Part shown: in pieces, positions 1 to 6,913 of the stretch | How the letters are laid out: each line of letters opens with the position of its first letter | Numbering within the stretch: the first letter of the stretch is position 1 | Virus record (IMG/VR): IMGVR_UViG_3300049459_000137 | Location: 1 to 23,716 of that record | DNA: 23,716 nucleotides | Direction: 5' to 3' (one strand) | Source: a virus | Translations under genes and position numbers: made by a program | The notes under the pieces: generated by a model | The model's input: the letters and a program-made list of their open reading frames with translations, nothing else | The model's database searches: none | What the model was told of the DNA's origin: nothing

Positions 1-27
1 TGCATCGATATCGCTTTGCAGTCTCAT
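1..27 (-). CDS. Start of an unidentified gene, cut by window edge
   Basis: An ATG at 27 on the minus strand opens a frame that runs off the left edge, so only nine codons are visible (MRLQSDIDA). The start is supported by a good ribosome-binding site: GGAGG lies five bases upstream (plus-strand positions 33-37). The 77 bases between it and the previous stop at 105 are AT-rich and could hold a promoter, but I cannot define convincing -35/-10 boxes. The residues are too few to name a product. It is the next gene downstream after the zinc-ribbon protein and may be either phage or host. Confidence 0.45.
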
Positions 28-104
28 GTCGGCCTCCAGCCAGGCTGAGTTCAAAATAAATAAATACCTCAACTTATTGAATCACGCCAGCCGGCGAGGA
101 TCCC

Positions 105-365
105 CTATGTCCGCACGAGCGAGGCATCCAATAGTTGGTGATTGTTGATATCGACTGGTGTTATCCAAGGAGACTCCTTGTTCTGTACCCGCATCGCCAA
201 ATACGCCCGAGTACGCCCTATATCGAAGCGTTGTTTTCGTAGCAACATTTCTTCAACTACCTGCTTAGGCACCCCGTAATACCCGCACTCAGGACATTCC
301 CTTTCTACAAAATGGCCCACTGAGAAAAGCTGAATATCTCTTGCCCCGCAGATTATGCACGCCAT
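105..365 (-). CDS. Small zinc-ribbon protein of unknown function (86 aa)
   Basis: This is a short protein with two CxxC knuckles at residues 3-6 and 24-27 (CIIC and CPEC), giving a C-x2-C-x17-C-x2-C zinc-ribbon arrangement at the extreme N-terminus. The remaining 60 residues are charged and carry no motif I recognise. The start at 365 is chosen because the cysteine motif begins at once and a GGGAG sequence lies about 11 bases upstream; the frame stays open further upstream to 638 but that part looks non-coding. It follows a truncated adenine-methylase fragment. Com-type zinc-finger regulators are often neighbours of methylase genes in Pseudomonas prophages, but this protein does not look like a standard Com, so that is only a positional hint. 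It could bind nucleic acid. Confidence 0.6.
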   Translation of the reverse strand: MACIICGARDIQLFSVGHFVERECPECGYYGVPKQVVEEMLLRKQRFDIGRTRAYLAMRVQNKESPWITPVDINNHQLLDASLVRT

Positions 366-544
366 TTTCCAGCACTCCCTGTGAATGTTCCTTTCAACTG
401 TAGTCGAGCAATGACTAAGGAATGCCCACAGAAAACAAAATCGCTGAGCCGCTGACGCGGCACCGCCGGTGGCGGGAAGAGCGGGATGAGACGGTCGGCC
501 AGGCGGCGTTTGCCGCCCATCCAAGGGATGATGGGTGTAGACAT
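353..544 (-). pseudogene. N-terminal remnant of a D12-class DNA adenine methylase
   Basis: From the ATG at 544 the first 27 codons (544-464) read STPIIPWMGGKRRLA and then DRLIPLFPP. This is the typical start of phage Dam/D12-class N6-adenine methyltransferases, including the GGKR S-adenosylmethionine-binding motif. After residue 27 the expected YVEPFxG motif is missing and the frame continues as unrelated sequence to a stop at 353. A normal enzyme is about 260-290 aa, so the catalytic DPPY motif and most of the protein are lost. The break at about position 463 looks like a deletion joint. Such methylases commonly sit near the lysis or late-control end of Pseudomonas P2-like prophages and protect phage DNA from restriction. 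The fragment cannot be active. Confidence 0.7.
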
Positions 545-650
545 TGATAGCAAGACCTTTACTGTATGGATAAACAGGCTCTAGGCTCGCCGCGCTTCGT
601 GCACGGAGTAAGAGCCTTGGCTGGACTTGCAGGGGCAATCTGCAGGGACG
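545..650. other. Short non-coding gap upstream of the methylase remnant
   Basis: About 100 bases between the methylase fragment and the hairpin at 651-696. I see only short frames without a ribosome-binding site. It may be the debris of whatever preceded the methylase gene (often a com regulator), but no residue pattern is left that shows this. Confidence 0.4.
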
Positions 651-696
651 GCGACCGGGTTGGATGTTGACGCATCCACCCCGGTCGCTCTTTTTT
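651..696 (+). terminator. Strong hairpin with T-tract, oriented rightwards
   Basis: Positions 651-666 and 673-688 form a stem of 16 pairs with one mismatch (GCGACCGGG at the base, GGATG near the top) around a six-base loop. TCTTTTTT follows on the plus strand at 689-696. This is a textbook intrinsic terminator for transcription running left to right. In the other direction the stem is followed by a mixed sequence (CCGTCCCT), so it is weak as a terminator for the late operon, although it sits exactly at the Rz stop codon and may also act as a 3' end stabiliser. Confidence 0.75.
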
Positions 697-1235
697 CACT
701 TCGGTGTTGAGACTTCTTTGGCGTAGGCCTGACAGGCCGCCAAGGCGATCAATCCTTGGTCGCCGACATCGGTGATGCCGATAATTCGTTGAGCATGCGC
801 TGGGTCAAGTTGGGCTCTTGTGGGGCCATGAACCAAGCCGCCGGTGGTGGCGGCTGGCACTGCACCGTTGTCGCCGGCAGCGGGGACGTCGAGTAGGACT
901 GACAGGCGCAGATCAGCAGTGGCAAGGCGGTCGCGCAGGCGACCTTGATCACGTTGGGCATCGTTCAGGGCTCGGTAATGAGTTTGTTCACTGACGGAAA
1001 GCCGCTGTTCCAGCGCCAGGCGCTTGTCTTGCTCGGCATGCTGCTGCGCGGCCGCCGCCAGCGTTTGTTGATTGCGGATTTCCGCATGCAGGCGAGCTTG
1101 CTGTTCCAGCTGCTGGCCATAGCGCCAGTCCTGGACCTGCCACGCTAACGCAGCGGATCCTCCTGCCAATGCGACCAGCAGGACACCGCTGGCGAGCAGC
1201 CGATACGGCGCAGGGATCAGGTCGACGAGACGCAT
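696..1235 (-). CDS. Rz-like inner-membrane spanin subunit
   Basis: This 179-aa protein begins MRLVDLI and has one N-terminal membrane segment at about residues 12-32, followed by a long Gln/Ala/Arg-rich coiled-coil region. That is the form of an i-spanin (Rz), which spans the periplasm and fuses inner and outer membranes in the last step of lysis. The start at 1235 is preferred over 1259 because GAGGG lies eight bases upstream. The gene overlaps the end of the endolysin by 19 bases, so the two are probably translationally coupled. A lipoprotein reading frame (749-961) is nested within it in another frame, the arrangement known for lambda Rz/Rz1. The family match is by architecture, not by a conserved motif. 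Confidence 0.82.
   Translation of the reverse strand: MRLVDLIPAPYRLLASGVLLVALAGGSAALAWQVQDWRYGQQLEQQARLHAEIRNQQTLAAAAQQHAEQDKRLALEQRLSVSEQTHYRALNDAQRDQGRLRDRLATADLRLSVLLDVPAAGDNGAVPAATTGGLVHGPTRAQLDPAHAQRIIGITDVGDQGLIALAACQAYAKEVSTPK
749..961 (-). CDS. Rz1-like outer-membrane spanin lipoprotein, nested in Rz
   Basis: A 70-aa frame lies wholly inside the Rz gene in a different frame. It has a signal peptide ending in a lipobox (LLICAC, lipidated Cys at residue 20), a short Ser/Thr/Pro-rich stretch, and a PPPPAAW segment. A small, proline-rich lipoprotein nested in Rz is the diagnostic form of Rz1 (o-spanin), which sits in the outer membrane and binds the C-terminus of Rz. Nested spanin pairs are well known, so this is very likely real although easily missed by gene callers. 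I see no strong ribosome-binding site. Confidence 0.8.
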   Translation of the reverse strand: MPNVIKVACATALPLLICACQSYSTSPLPATTVQCQPPPPAAWFMAPQEPNLTQRMLNELSASPMSATKD

Positions 1236-1780
1236 AGCACCGCCCTCGCCCGACCCCATAACTCCATCCGATCCGCCAGCCCATTGAGACCGCCGTTGAT
1301 CTTGCGGGTGATCACTTCGAACTCATCCTGATCGGCCAGCACGTTCAGCTCGCGCACCCACCAGAACCATGCGGCCGACTCGGCAGCCCATTGCGGCAAT
1401 TCCAGCAGCTCAGGTGTGCGCAGCAGTCGCTCATCACCAAACAACGCCAAGCTGCAGCGCAGGTAATTGTTGCGGCCGGTGATCTGGATCAGACCGCGAC
1501 CGCGATAGCGCTGGCCATCCCCGTCTGCTTCCGGCGTGTTGCCCAGTTTCACCGCCAGATTGCCGGTGTCGTACTTGCTCAAGTACTGCTCACCACCCAG
1601 CTCACGGACATACTGCAGCTGACCCGACTCATGGCCCACTTGGGCCAGGAACGCCGCTTGGCGCTTCGGGGTAGTTATTTGCCGGTGCGCCATGGCTGCA
1701 TTGAGGACGGATACAAAAACGCCCGCTTGGCGGCGGGCGTTGGGCATGATGCGTTGCAGTTGTTGTTCGGTGATGGCCAT
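1217..1780 (-). CDS. GH19 (chitinase-like) endolysin
   Basis: This 187-aa protein is a glycoside hydrolase family 19 lysozyme that cleaves the glycan strands of peptidoglycan. The N-terminus carries the GHESG motif with the likely catalytic Glu51 and a second Glu at 60, followed by the family's RYRGRGLIQITGRNNY block near residues 93-108 and a Trp-rich WAAESAAWFWW segment. No signal peptide or membrane segment is present, so it would need a holin to reach the wall; none is visible nearby. The start at 1780 is chosen over 1810 because GGAG lies six bases upstream and the longer version would run through the hairpin at 1796-1817. It directly precedes the spanin genes, completing a lysis cassette. 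Confidence 0.93.
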   Translation of the reverse strand: MAITEQQLQRIMPNARRQAGVFVSVLNAAMAHRQITTPKRQAAFLAQVGHESGQLQYVRELGGEQYLSKYDTGNLAVKLGNTPEADGDGQRYRGRGLIQITGRNNYLRCSLALFGDERLLRTPELLELPQWAAESAAWFWWVRELNVLADQDEFEVITRKINGGLNGLADRMELWGRARAVLCVSST

Positions 1781-1795
1781 ACAAACTCCAGGCAT

Positions 1796-1817
1796 AAAAA
1801 AACCGCACACGGCGGAT
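1796..1817 (-). terminator. Hairpin with seven-base U-tract before the endolysin
   Basis: On the minus strand CCGC-CGTGT-GCGG is followed directly by TTTTTTT (plus positions 1796-1802). It sits between the stop of hub gene D (1839) and the endolysin start (1780). The stem is short (four to five pairs) but the U-tract is ideal. The same loop and stem sequence is found at 2906-2920. Confidence 0.6.
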
Positions 1818-1838
1818 TAGGGATGCGCAACAGCGCGG

Positions 1839-2885
1839 TTACAGGCTCACGACTTTGAGCGGTTTCGTTTGTTTCTTCGGCTTCTTGCCCTTGGCTTTCG
1901 CCTTGCCGTGCTTGCCGCCGTTGCATTCGACGGTGGTCGACCAGCCCGCTTGGGTGTAGACCTGCTCGACCGAATCGGTCAGGTACTCGCCATCGAGGCC
2001 GACCTTGAAGCCCTGGGCAATGATCGGGCGTTCGGCAAACAGATCTGTGCGGCCGGGCATTTCGAAACGCACGCCGGCGCTCGATCGGTTGAACGCGGCC
2101 AAGCGCGCCTTGGCGGCAGACTCGGCGGCGGTTTTGTCGTGGTAGATATGCCGATCGGTATGCACCGCCGGCAGGCCGGTCGGCAGGTCGTCATTCTCCA
2201 GGGACACCACCACCAGCTTTCCGGTTTTCTTGTCCTGATGCTTGGCCCCGACCGACTTGTGTGTGTTGCGATCCTCAAGATTGAACTGCCAGCGGCTGAC
2301 GTCGCTGCGCGTCAGGGTGATCGCGCCGAAGGCCTTGCCGCTGGCGGTCTGTCCGCCTTGACGCGGCATCACCAACAACTTGCCGTCCGCGACCTTGGCC
2401 GTGCAGTCGTACTGCTTAGCCAGGCGCGTGACGAAATTGAAGTCGGATTCGCCGAGCTGGTCCGCCCGGGCGACCTTCGTCGACACCGAGCACCCCGGCG
2501 CCCAGCCATTGCGCGCAGCGATATCGCCGACGATCTTCGACAACGGCACCTCCTCCCAGCTTCCGCTACGGATGGTCTTGCCACTGCCGCGCATGTCGCT
2601 GGCCTTGCCCTTGATCACGATCGTATCCGGCGGCCCGGACACCGTGACCGAATCGACCACGTAGCGGCCCAGGCGGGCCAGCCCCGTCTCGGCATAGCCC
2701 AGGTAGACCTCGATCCCGATGCCGCGCCGGGGCAACGTCACCAGCCCGTCACGGTCATCAATGCGCAGTTCGAACGTGTCCGAATCCATGCCCGGCTTGT
2801 CGGTGGTACTGAGCTGAATCAGCCGATCATTGATCAGGCCGGTGATATCGGCACCATCGGCCACGATGCGAAATATGGGGGTCAT
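1839..2885 (-). CDS. D: Tail hub/late-control protein D, left module
   Basis: This 348-aa protein matches the P2 gpD (phage late control D) family, which forms the baseplate hub at the tube tip and binds the spike. Family traits are the N-terminal F-R-I-V-x-D-G-x-D-I-T segment, the beta-rich DTFELRIDD stretch, and the later SDFNFVTRLAKQYDCTAKV segment near residues 158-176. The C-terminus carries an unusual Lys/Gly/Ala-rich basic tail (GKAKAKGKKPKKQ). The start at 2885 is used because the longer frame would begin upstream of a hairpin/U-tract (2897-2920). It is the last structural gene of the left module, and a second, diverged D lies at 14200-15309. Confidence 0.9.
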   Translation of the reverse strand: MTPIFRIVADGADITGLINDRLIQLSTTDKPGMDSDTFELRIDDRDGLVTLPRRGIGIEVYLGYAETGLARLGRYVVDSVTVSGPPDTIVIKGKASDMRGSGKTIRSGSWEEVPLSKIVGDIAARNGWAPGCSVSTKVARADQLGESDFNFVTRLAKQYDCTAKVADGKLLVMPRQGGQTASGKAFGAITLTRSDVSRWQFNLEDRNTHKSVGAKHQDKKTGKLVVVSLENDDLPTGLPAVHTDRHIYHDKTAAESAAKARLAAFNRSSAGVRFEMPGRTDLFAERPIIAQGFKVGLDGEYLTDSVEQVYTQAGWSTTVECNGGKHGKAKAKGKKPKKQTKPLKVVSL

Positions 2886-2896
2886 GGATTTTTTCC

Positions 2897-2920
2897 AAAA
2901 GAAAACCCGCACACGGCGGG
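2897..2920 (-). terminator. Hairpin with U-tract between X and D
   Basis: On the minus strand CCCGC-CGTGT-GCGGG is followed by TTTTCTTTT, ending 12 bases before the D start codon. It matches an intrinsic terminator in form, with a five-pair GC stem, and shares its stem-loop with the element at 1803-1815. As D has no other obvious promoter, it probably acts as an attenuator or a processed 3' end rather than a full stop. Confidence 0.55.
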
Positions 2921-2936
2921 TCAAGGGACAGACATG

Positions 2937-2956
2937 GCGCGTTACGCGTAACGCGC
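2937..2956. repeat. Perfect 20-bp palindrome
   Basis: Ten bases (GCGCGTTACG) are followed at once by their exact reverse complement. It lies between gene X and the hairpin upstream of D. The central GTTACGCGTAA is repeated at 8926-8936, again next to a terminator-like hairpin. It could be a protein-binding site or an RNA hairpin, although a palindrome without a loop favours a DNA-level role. Confidence 0.6.
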
Positions 2957-2985
2957 GGATTCGCCGGCGGGCACTGCGGACGGCG

Positions 2986-3192
2986 TCAATCCCACAGGGT
3001 GACTTGCTCCTGAGCAGGGGCCGCGAGATCCGGCAACAGGATCACCACGCCGTCACGGTACGGTTGCGGCTCATCGGCCAGCCCCTGATTGGCATCGAGC
3101 ACCGCCTCCACGCTGCCGTTGAGGTGGCCATAGAAGTTATGGCAGATGGTGTCGAGCAGATCCCCGTCAGACGTTCTGCATGTCGTCGCCAT
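2986..3192 (-). CDS. X: Tail protein X, left module
   Basis: A 68-aa protein of the P2 gpX family, a LysM-like small tail protein. Visible traits are D-x-L-D-x-I-C-x-x-F-Y-G at residues 12-22, and the Y-R-D-G-V-V-I-L-L-P-D-L end typical of the family. It is thought to act at the tail tip with U and D. The start at 3192 (MATTC) is preferred to a TTG at 3201, with GGAG about ten bases upstream. It overlaps the end of U by 26 bases. The right-module counterpart is at 15297-15503. Confidence 0.88.
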   Translation of the reverse strand: MATTCRTSDGDLLDTICHNFYGHLNGSVEAVLDANQGLADEPQPYRDGVVILLPDLAAPAQEQVTLWD

Positions 3193-4027
3193 AGTGCCCA
3201 AACTCCAGAGTGAACCCTTGTTTACGCGGGATCCCGCCTTGCATCAGCGAGCTTTGTTCTTCCTCGATGCTTTTCAGGCACCAGGTGCCCAGCACGTCGC
3301 CATAACCCGTGGTCAGGGTCAGCGGCTTGAGCTGGGCGCCCAGCGTGCGCAGCGTGTCGAGCTGTTTCAGGCCGCCCTTGAAGCCGGGGAAAATCGCGCC
3401 CTTGAGCGTGATTTTTTCGTCCCCCATGCCCACGCCTTGCTGCGCCGGTCGCCGCGACAGGCGCTCCTGGGAGGCCCAGCGGAATTCGGTCGAGCGCCGC
3501 AATTCGTCAAAGGCCGCCGTGTCGAGGTTGAAGAAATACGGCTGCGCCTTGGGATCTTGCGGCTGGATGATCAGCAGGTGCGGGAACGGTTTCACCGCCT
3601 CCGGTGCCGGCGTCTGGTCCGTGGCAAACGCCCCCGTGGGCACAATGTTGGCCAGCGCCGGGCTGACCTTGCCGGCGATCTTGCCGATCGCCGTCGCCGC
3701 CTTGCCCGCCTGCTCCTTCAGCACGCCCATGCGTTCATCAATTTGCGACAGCGCCCGGGTGGCCGTGCCGTACATGGCCACCACTTTCCCGACCTGGGCC
3801 TGAGCGGCATTCACCCCACGCATGACGCGCTGAAGCTGGGCGCCGACCGCCGGCCCGACAAAGGGCAGCCCCTCCAGCTCGGACGCGGCGCCGGTGATTT
3901 CCCCGATCGCACCATTCACTGGCCCCAACATTCCGTCCAGGCTGCGCCGCCCGGTTTCCCCGGCCGAGGCCAGGAAACCCAGCCCCGACTGTAATCGCTG
4001 CAATGCGGTCTTGTTTTGATCAGACAT
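3167..4027 (-). CDS. U: Tail protein U with N-terminal extension, left module
   Basis: This 286-aa protein has a P2 gpU-type domain in its C-terminal half (about residues 150-286). It includes F-R-W-A-S-Q-E-R, G-D-E-K-I-T-L-K-G, the G-Y-G-D-V-L-G-T-W segment and a final F-T-L-E-F-G-H-Y-G-D-D. The first 150 residues are an Ala/Gly-rich helical extension. gpU caps or terminates the tail tube in P2-like phages; usual length is about 130-160 aa. In the right-module paralogue (15503-16384) the same type of domain is N-terminal and the helical extension C-terminal, the reverse order. GGGAGGG lies close upstream of the ATG at 4027, and the gene follows tape measure T by 12 bases. Confidence 0.85.
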   Translation of the reverse strand: MSDQNKTALQRLQSGLGFLASAGETGRRSLDGMLGPVNGAIGEITGAASELEGLPFVGPAVGAQLQRVMRGVNAAQAQVGKVVAMYGTATRALSQIDERMGVLKEQAGKAATAIGKIAGKVSPALANIVPTGAFATDQTPAPEAVKPFPHLLIIQPQDPKAQPYFFNLDTAAFDELRRSTEFRWASQERLSRRPAQQGVGMGDEKITLKGAIFPGFKGGLKQLDTLRTLGAQLKPLTLTTGYGDVLGTWCLKSIEEEQSSLMQGGIPRKQGFTLEFGHYGDDMQNV

Positions 4028-4039
4028 ATGCCCTCCCGA

Positions 4040-6700
4040 TTAAACGTGCGGCGCGTCAAACAGTCGAGCGCTCCCCACCTGCTTGGCCATGTCGCGATAG
4101 TACTGATCGAGCTGCGGCTTGATCTGCGCAAAAAGCTGATTGCCATCCTTCACGTCGCCGTTGACCGTCAGCGAGAACGGCGCCTGAATCGCTACGTTCG
4201 ACTCGACCTTGGGCGCTTCCGCTTTCGCCGCCATCGGCTTGACCAGTGCCCCGGCCGCCGCGTCCGCGCTGGCCGCCGGCAACATCATGGCTTTCGCCGC
4301 CATTCCCGGCTGCGGCGGCGGATCTTCCAGGCCCGAGCGAATGACCTTGGGCCGGCGCAACTCGGCGCCCGGGAAACGCACCTTGTTGGCAAAGTGCGGC
4401 AGCAGCATGGCGTCTTTCGATTCGAGGTCGCGCGGGTCATACGACACTGGCGGCGGGGCTGGCACGATCGGCGCAGCGGCCGCCGACGTGGCGGCGACAC
4501 TCGCTCCCGGTCCGGCGCCGGGGTTGGTCAGCATCAGCGGCCCGGTGCTCGACGGCGCAAACGACTGCGCAATCCCGCCCAGCACCGGCGGGATGTCCTT
4601 GCCGGCATTGGCCATCATCAGCGGCCCGGCGGCCGGCAGACGCTTCAGGTCGTCGGGCGTACCGAACGCCGCCTTGCCCAGATAGCCGCCCAAAACGTCG
4701 CCGCCCATGTTGCCGAGAACACCGCCGACAAGGCCGCCAATGGCCGTACCAATGACCGGCAACAGCAGGGTGCCCAACGCGGCACCAGCAGCAGCGCCGG
4801 ACAACGTGCCCGCCAAGCCACCAGCGGCCGCACCATAACCTTCGGCTTTATCGTCCTGCGTTTCGGCGTTCTGATAGGTGTCGACGGCCTTGATACCAGC
4901 CTCCACCACCGCGAACACCGTCGCCCCTTTCACTACATTCCCGACACCACCGCCGCCACGACCACGACCACGACCACCCTTACCGCCCTTCTTGCCCTTC
5001 TTCCCATCGCCATCGAGGTCGCCGGCATCCAGACCGCCACCGCCGCCCATGGCCCCCATGTTGGTCACGATCACCTTCTGCGGGATGTTCGGATTACCCA
5101 TCAGCGAGCCGCGCCCGATGTTGAGCAAGCCCTTGGCGATCTTGAAGGTACTCATGGCGCTCTGAAAGGCGATCACCGCTGCCACGGCCGCGCCGATGCC
5201 GGTCACCACCTTGGGCGATTCGTCCGACAGCTTGCTCAGCCCTTTGGTGACGTAGGTCAGCCCGTCGGCCACCTTGTCGGTGACCGGGCGGAATGCGTCG
5301 CCGATCGCGCGCATGGCGTCGTCCATGCCCTGAGCCATTTCCGACCACTTCTGCGCCGACGACTGCCGGCGCTCCTCCAGGTTCTTGTCCAGGATCCCGG
5401 TGGCATTGGCCGAGTCCTTTTTCAGACTGGCATACAGCTCCTTGTTCTGCATGAACGCCGTCAGCGCGCCCTTGACCTGCATGTCGGCGAACAGGTCGCC
5501 GGTGCGCAAGGCTTGCTCCAGGGACGCGATCATGGCCTTGGCCTTTTCCGGGTCCGCCTCCTGGCTGATCTTGGCCGTGGCTTCTGCCATGGCGGCGGCC
5601 TTCTTCGGATCGGTCGCCGCGATGTATTTTTGCGCCAGCTCAAAGCTGGATTCCAACGTGGATTTGCCGTTCTGCAGCCCGGTATTCATCGACGCCTGAT
5701 AATCGATCCCGGCCTTTTTGTAGGCCGTCACCGTGTCACCCGAGCCGATCTTTTCCATCCAGTTTTTCAGGTTGTTGGCCGCCTCATCGGAACCGCCAGC
5801 GGTTTTCATTTGCACCTGAAGCATGGCGCCCAGTTGCGACACCGAATCCATCCCGGTGATGCCCAGCTTGCCCATCCCGGCCAGCAACTCGGGAAACCAC
5901 CGCGCCATGTCGGCCGCTTCGAAACTGCCCGCCTGCCCTTGGTAGGCGATCGCCTCCAGGGCCTTTTGCATCATGGCCGGGTCGGTGATCTTGGCGTTCT
6001 GCCCCAGGGCGTTGATCATCTTGGCCGTTTCGCCACCGTCAGAGCCTTGGCCCACGGCGAACTTGGCGGCGGTCGGCGCGTAAGACAACGCCTTGTCCAA
6101 TTCCATGCCGGCGCCCACCAGGGCGTTGACCACTTCGGCCACGTCGTTACGCGCCATACCCGTGTCCCGCGACGTGCCGATAATCTTCTTCGACATCTGC
6201 GCTTCTTCGGGCTTGTTGGCAATGTTCGACTTGATCGCAATGTCGCGAATGATCGCGCCATAGTCCGCGCTGACCTTGGTCGGAATCGCCATCGCCGCCG
6301 TGGCGGCCACCGCTTGGCCGACACTGCTTTTGAGCTTCTGCTTGCCTTCGTCGAGTTGCTGGTGACCTTTGGCCTTCAGCTCGGCCTTGTGCGCCGCCTG
6401 GCCCATGGCCGAGTAGGCCTTGGTCAGATTGCGCACTTCCACGCCTTCTTTCTTCAGGCTGTTCAGGTTGCTTTCGAGTTGCTTTTGCAACGCCGAGGCG
6501 CCCTTTTCGCCCGCCATGTGCGCCCGGCGCCATTCGTCGCGCAGGCGCATGGTGTCGCCAATGGTCTTTTCCAGCACCCGGGCTTTTTTGCCGGTTGCCT
6601 CCAGCCGCTGGATGCGACTGGTGACGTCCTTGAACGCCGAGCCCACCGTGGAGCTGACCGCCCCGCCAATGACCAGGCCGAGCGCGAGTTTGTTCGCCAT
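4040..6700 (-). CDS. T: Tape measure protein T, left module (886 aa)
   Basis: This is the tail-length ruler of the left tail module, of the TP901/PhageMin_Tail family. The N-terminal 130 residues are coiled-coil-rich. The conserved core includes GSFEAADMARWFPEL near residue 260 and GGSDEAANNLKNW just after. This core aligns by eye with the right-module T. Hydrophobic Gly/Ala segments near 500-530 and 600-680 may form membrane-inserting helices. An odd low-complexity insert at about 550-583 has a Gly run, a DLDGDG loop of EF-hand/dockerin type, then alternating Gly/Lys and Gly/Arg. The C-terminal 150 residues are Pro/Ala-rich. AGGG lies eight bases upstream of the ATG. At about 1.5 angstroms per residue it would set a tube near 130 nm, much like its paralogue. 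Confidence 0.92.
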   Translation of the reverse strand: MANKLALGLVIGGAVSSTVGSAFKDVTSRIQRLEATGKKARVLEKTIGDTMRLRDEWRRAHMAGEKGASALQKQLESNLNSLKKEGVEVRNLTKAYSAMGQAAHKAELKAKGHQQLDEGKQKLKSSVGQAVAATAAMAIPTKVSADYGAIIRDIAIKSNIANKPEEAQMSKKIIGTSRDTGMARNDVAEVVNALVGAGMELDKALSYAPTAAKFAVGQGSDGGETAKMINALGQNAKITDPAMMQKALEAIAYQGQAGSFEAADMARWFPELLAGMGKLGITGMDSVSQLGAMLQVQMKTAGGSDEAANNLKNWMEKIGSGDTVTAYKKAGIDYQASMNTGLQNGKSTLESSFELAQKYIAATDPKKAAAMAEATAKISQEADPEKAKAMIASLEQALRTGDLFADMQVKGALTAFMQNKELYASLKKDSANATGILDKNLEERRQSSAQKWSEMAQGMDDAMRAIGDAFRPVTDKVADGLTYVTKGLSKLSDESPKVVTGIGAAVAAVIAFQSAMSTFKIAKGLLNIGRGSLMGNPNIPQKVIVTNMGAMGGGGGLDAGDLDGDGKKGKKGGKGGRGRGRGGGGVGNVVKGATVFAVVEAGIKAVDTYQNAETQDDKAEGYGAAAGGLAGTLSGAAAGAALGTLLLPVIGTAIGGLVGGVLGNMGGDVLGGYLGKAAFGTPDDLKRLPAAGPLMMANAGKDIPPVLGGIAQSFAPSSTGPLMLTNPGAGPGASVAATSAAAAPIVPAPPPVSYDPRDLESKDAMLLPHFANKVRFPGAELRRPKVIRSGLEDPPPQPGMAAKAMMLPAASADAAAGALVKPMAAKAEAPKVESNVAIQAPFSLTVNGDVKDGNQLFAQIKPQLDQYYRDMAKQVGSARLFDAPHV

Positions 6701-6736
6701 GTGCGTGCCCTATACGTCGGGGAGTTCAAAGGCGGC

Positions 6737-6913
6737 TCAATCCGTGAGCCACCACAGCATCTGATCGAAGGGCAGCGCCTCAATCTCGGCCGCCGAGAAA
6801 CCGGTCTCTTTGGCCAAGCGTTGAGCCGTGTCCCGCAGCGTGACGGCGTTAAACGTCGTCTTCTTCGACCAGGCGAAAATAGCCCGCCGAAAGACGGTTG
6901 TAGTCCTTGTATT
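6737..6913 (-). CDS. E': E' extension of tail assembly chaperone (frameshift product), left module
   Basis: This open stretch encodes a GpE-type sequence ending in ALPFDQMLWWLTD, in the second frame of the E/E' pair. It lies exactly where P2 places E', between E and T. Between its upstream in-frame stop (6914-6916) and the conserved TLRDTAQRLAKETG part there is no ATG, GTG or TTG in frame, so it almost certainly has to be reached from E by ribosomal frameshifting. Its frame is +1 (equivalently -2) relative to E, unlike the -1 shift of P2. The overlap available for the shift is 6849-6913. The E stop reads GTT TAA C, which could slip to TTT AAC in the manner of the RF2 site. The exact slip position is unknown. 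Confidence 0.75.
   Translation of the reverse strand, partial: NTRTTTVFRRAIFAWSKKTTFNAVTLRDTAQRLAKETGFSAAEIEALPFDQMLWWLTD

Noticed and set aside
366-638. Upstream extension of the 86-aa zinc-ribbon frame
   Set aside because: The added 91 residues cross the methylase remnant in another frame and have no conserved pattern; the ATG at 365 has a better start.
1869-2951. 360-codon plus-strand frame opposite hub D
   Set aside because: Antisense shadow; composition biased to Arg, Ala, Asp, Leu and no ribosome-binding site.
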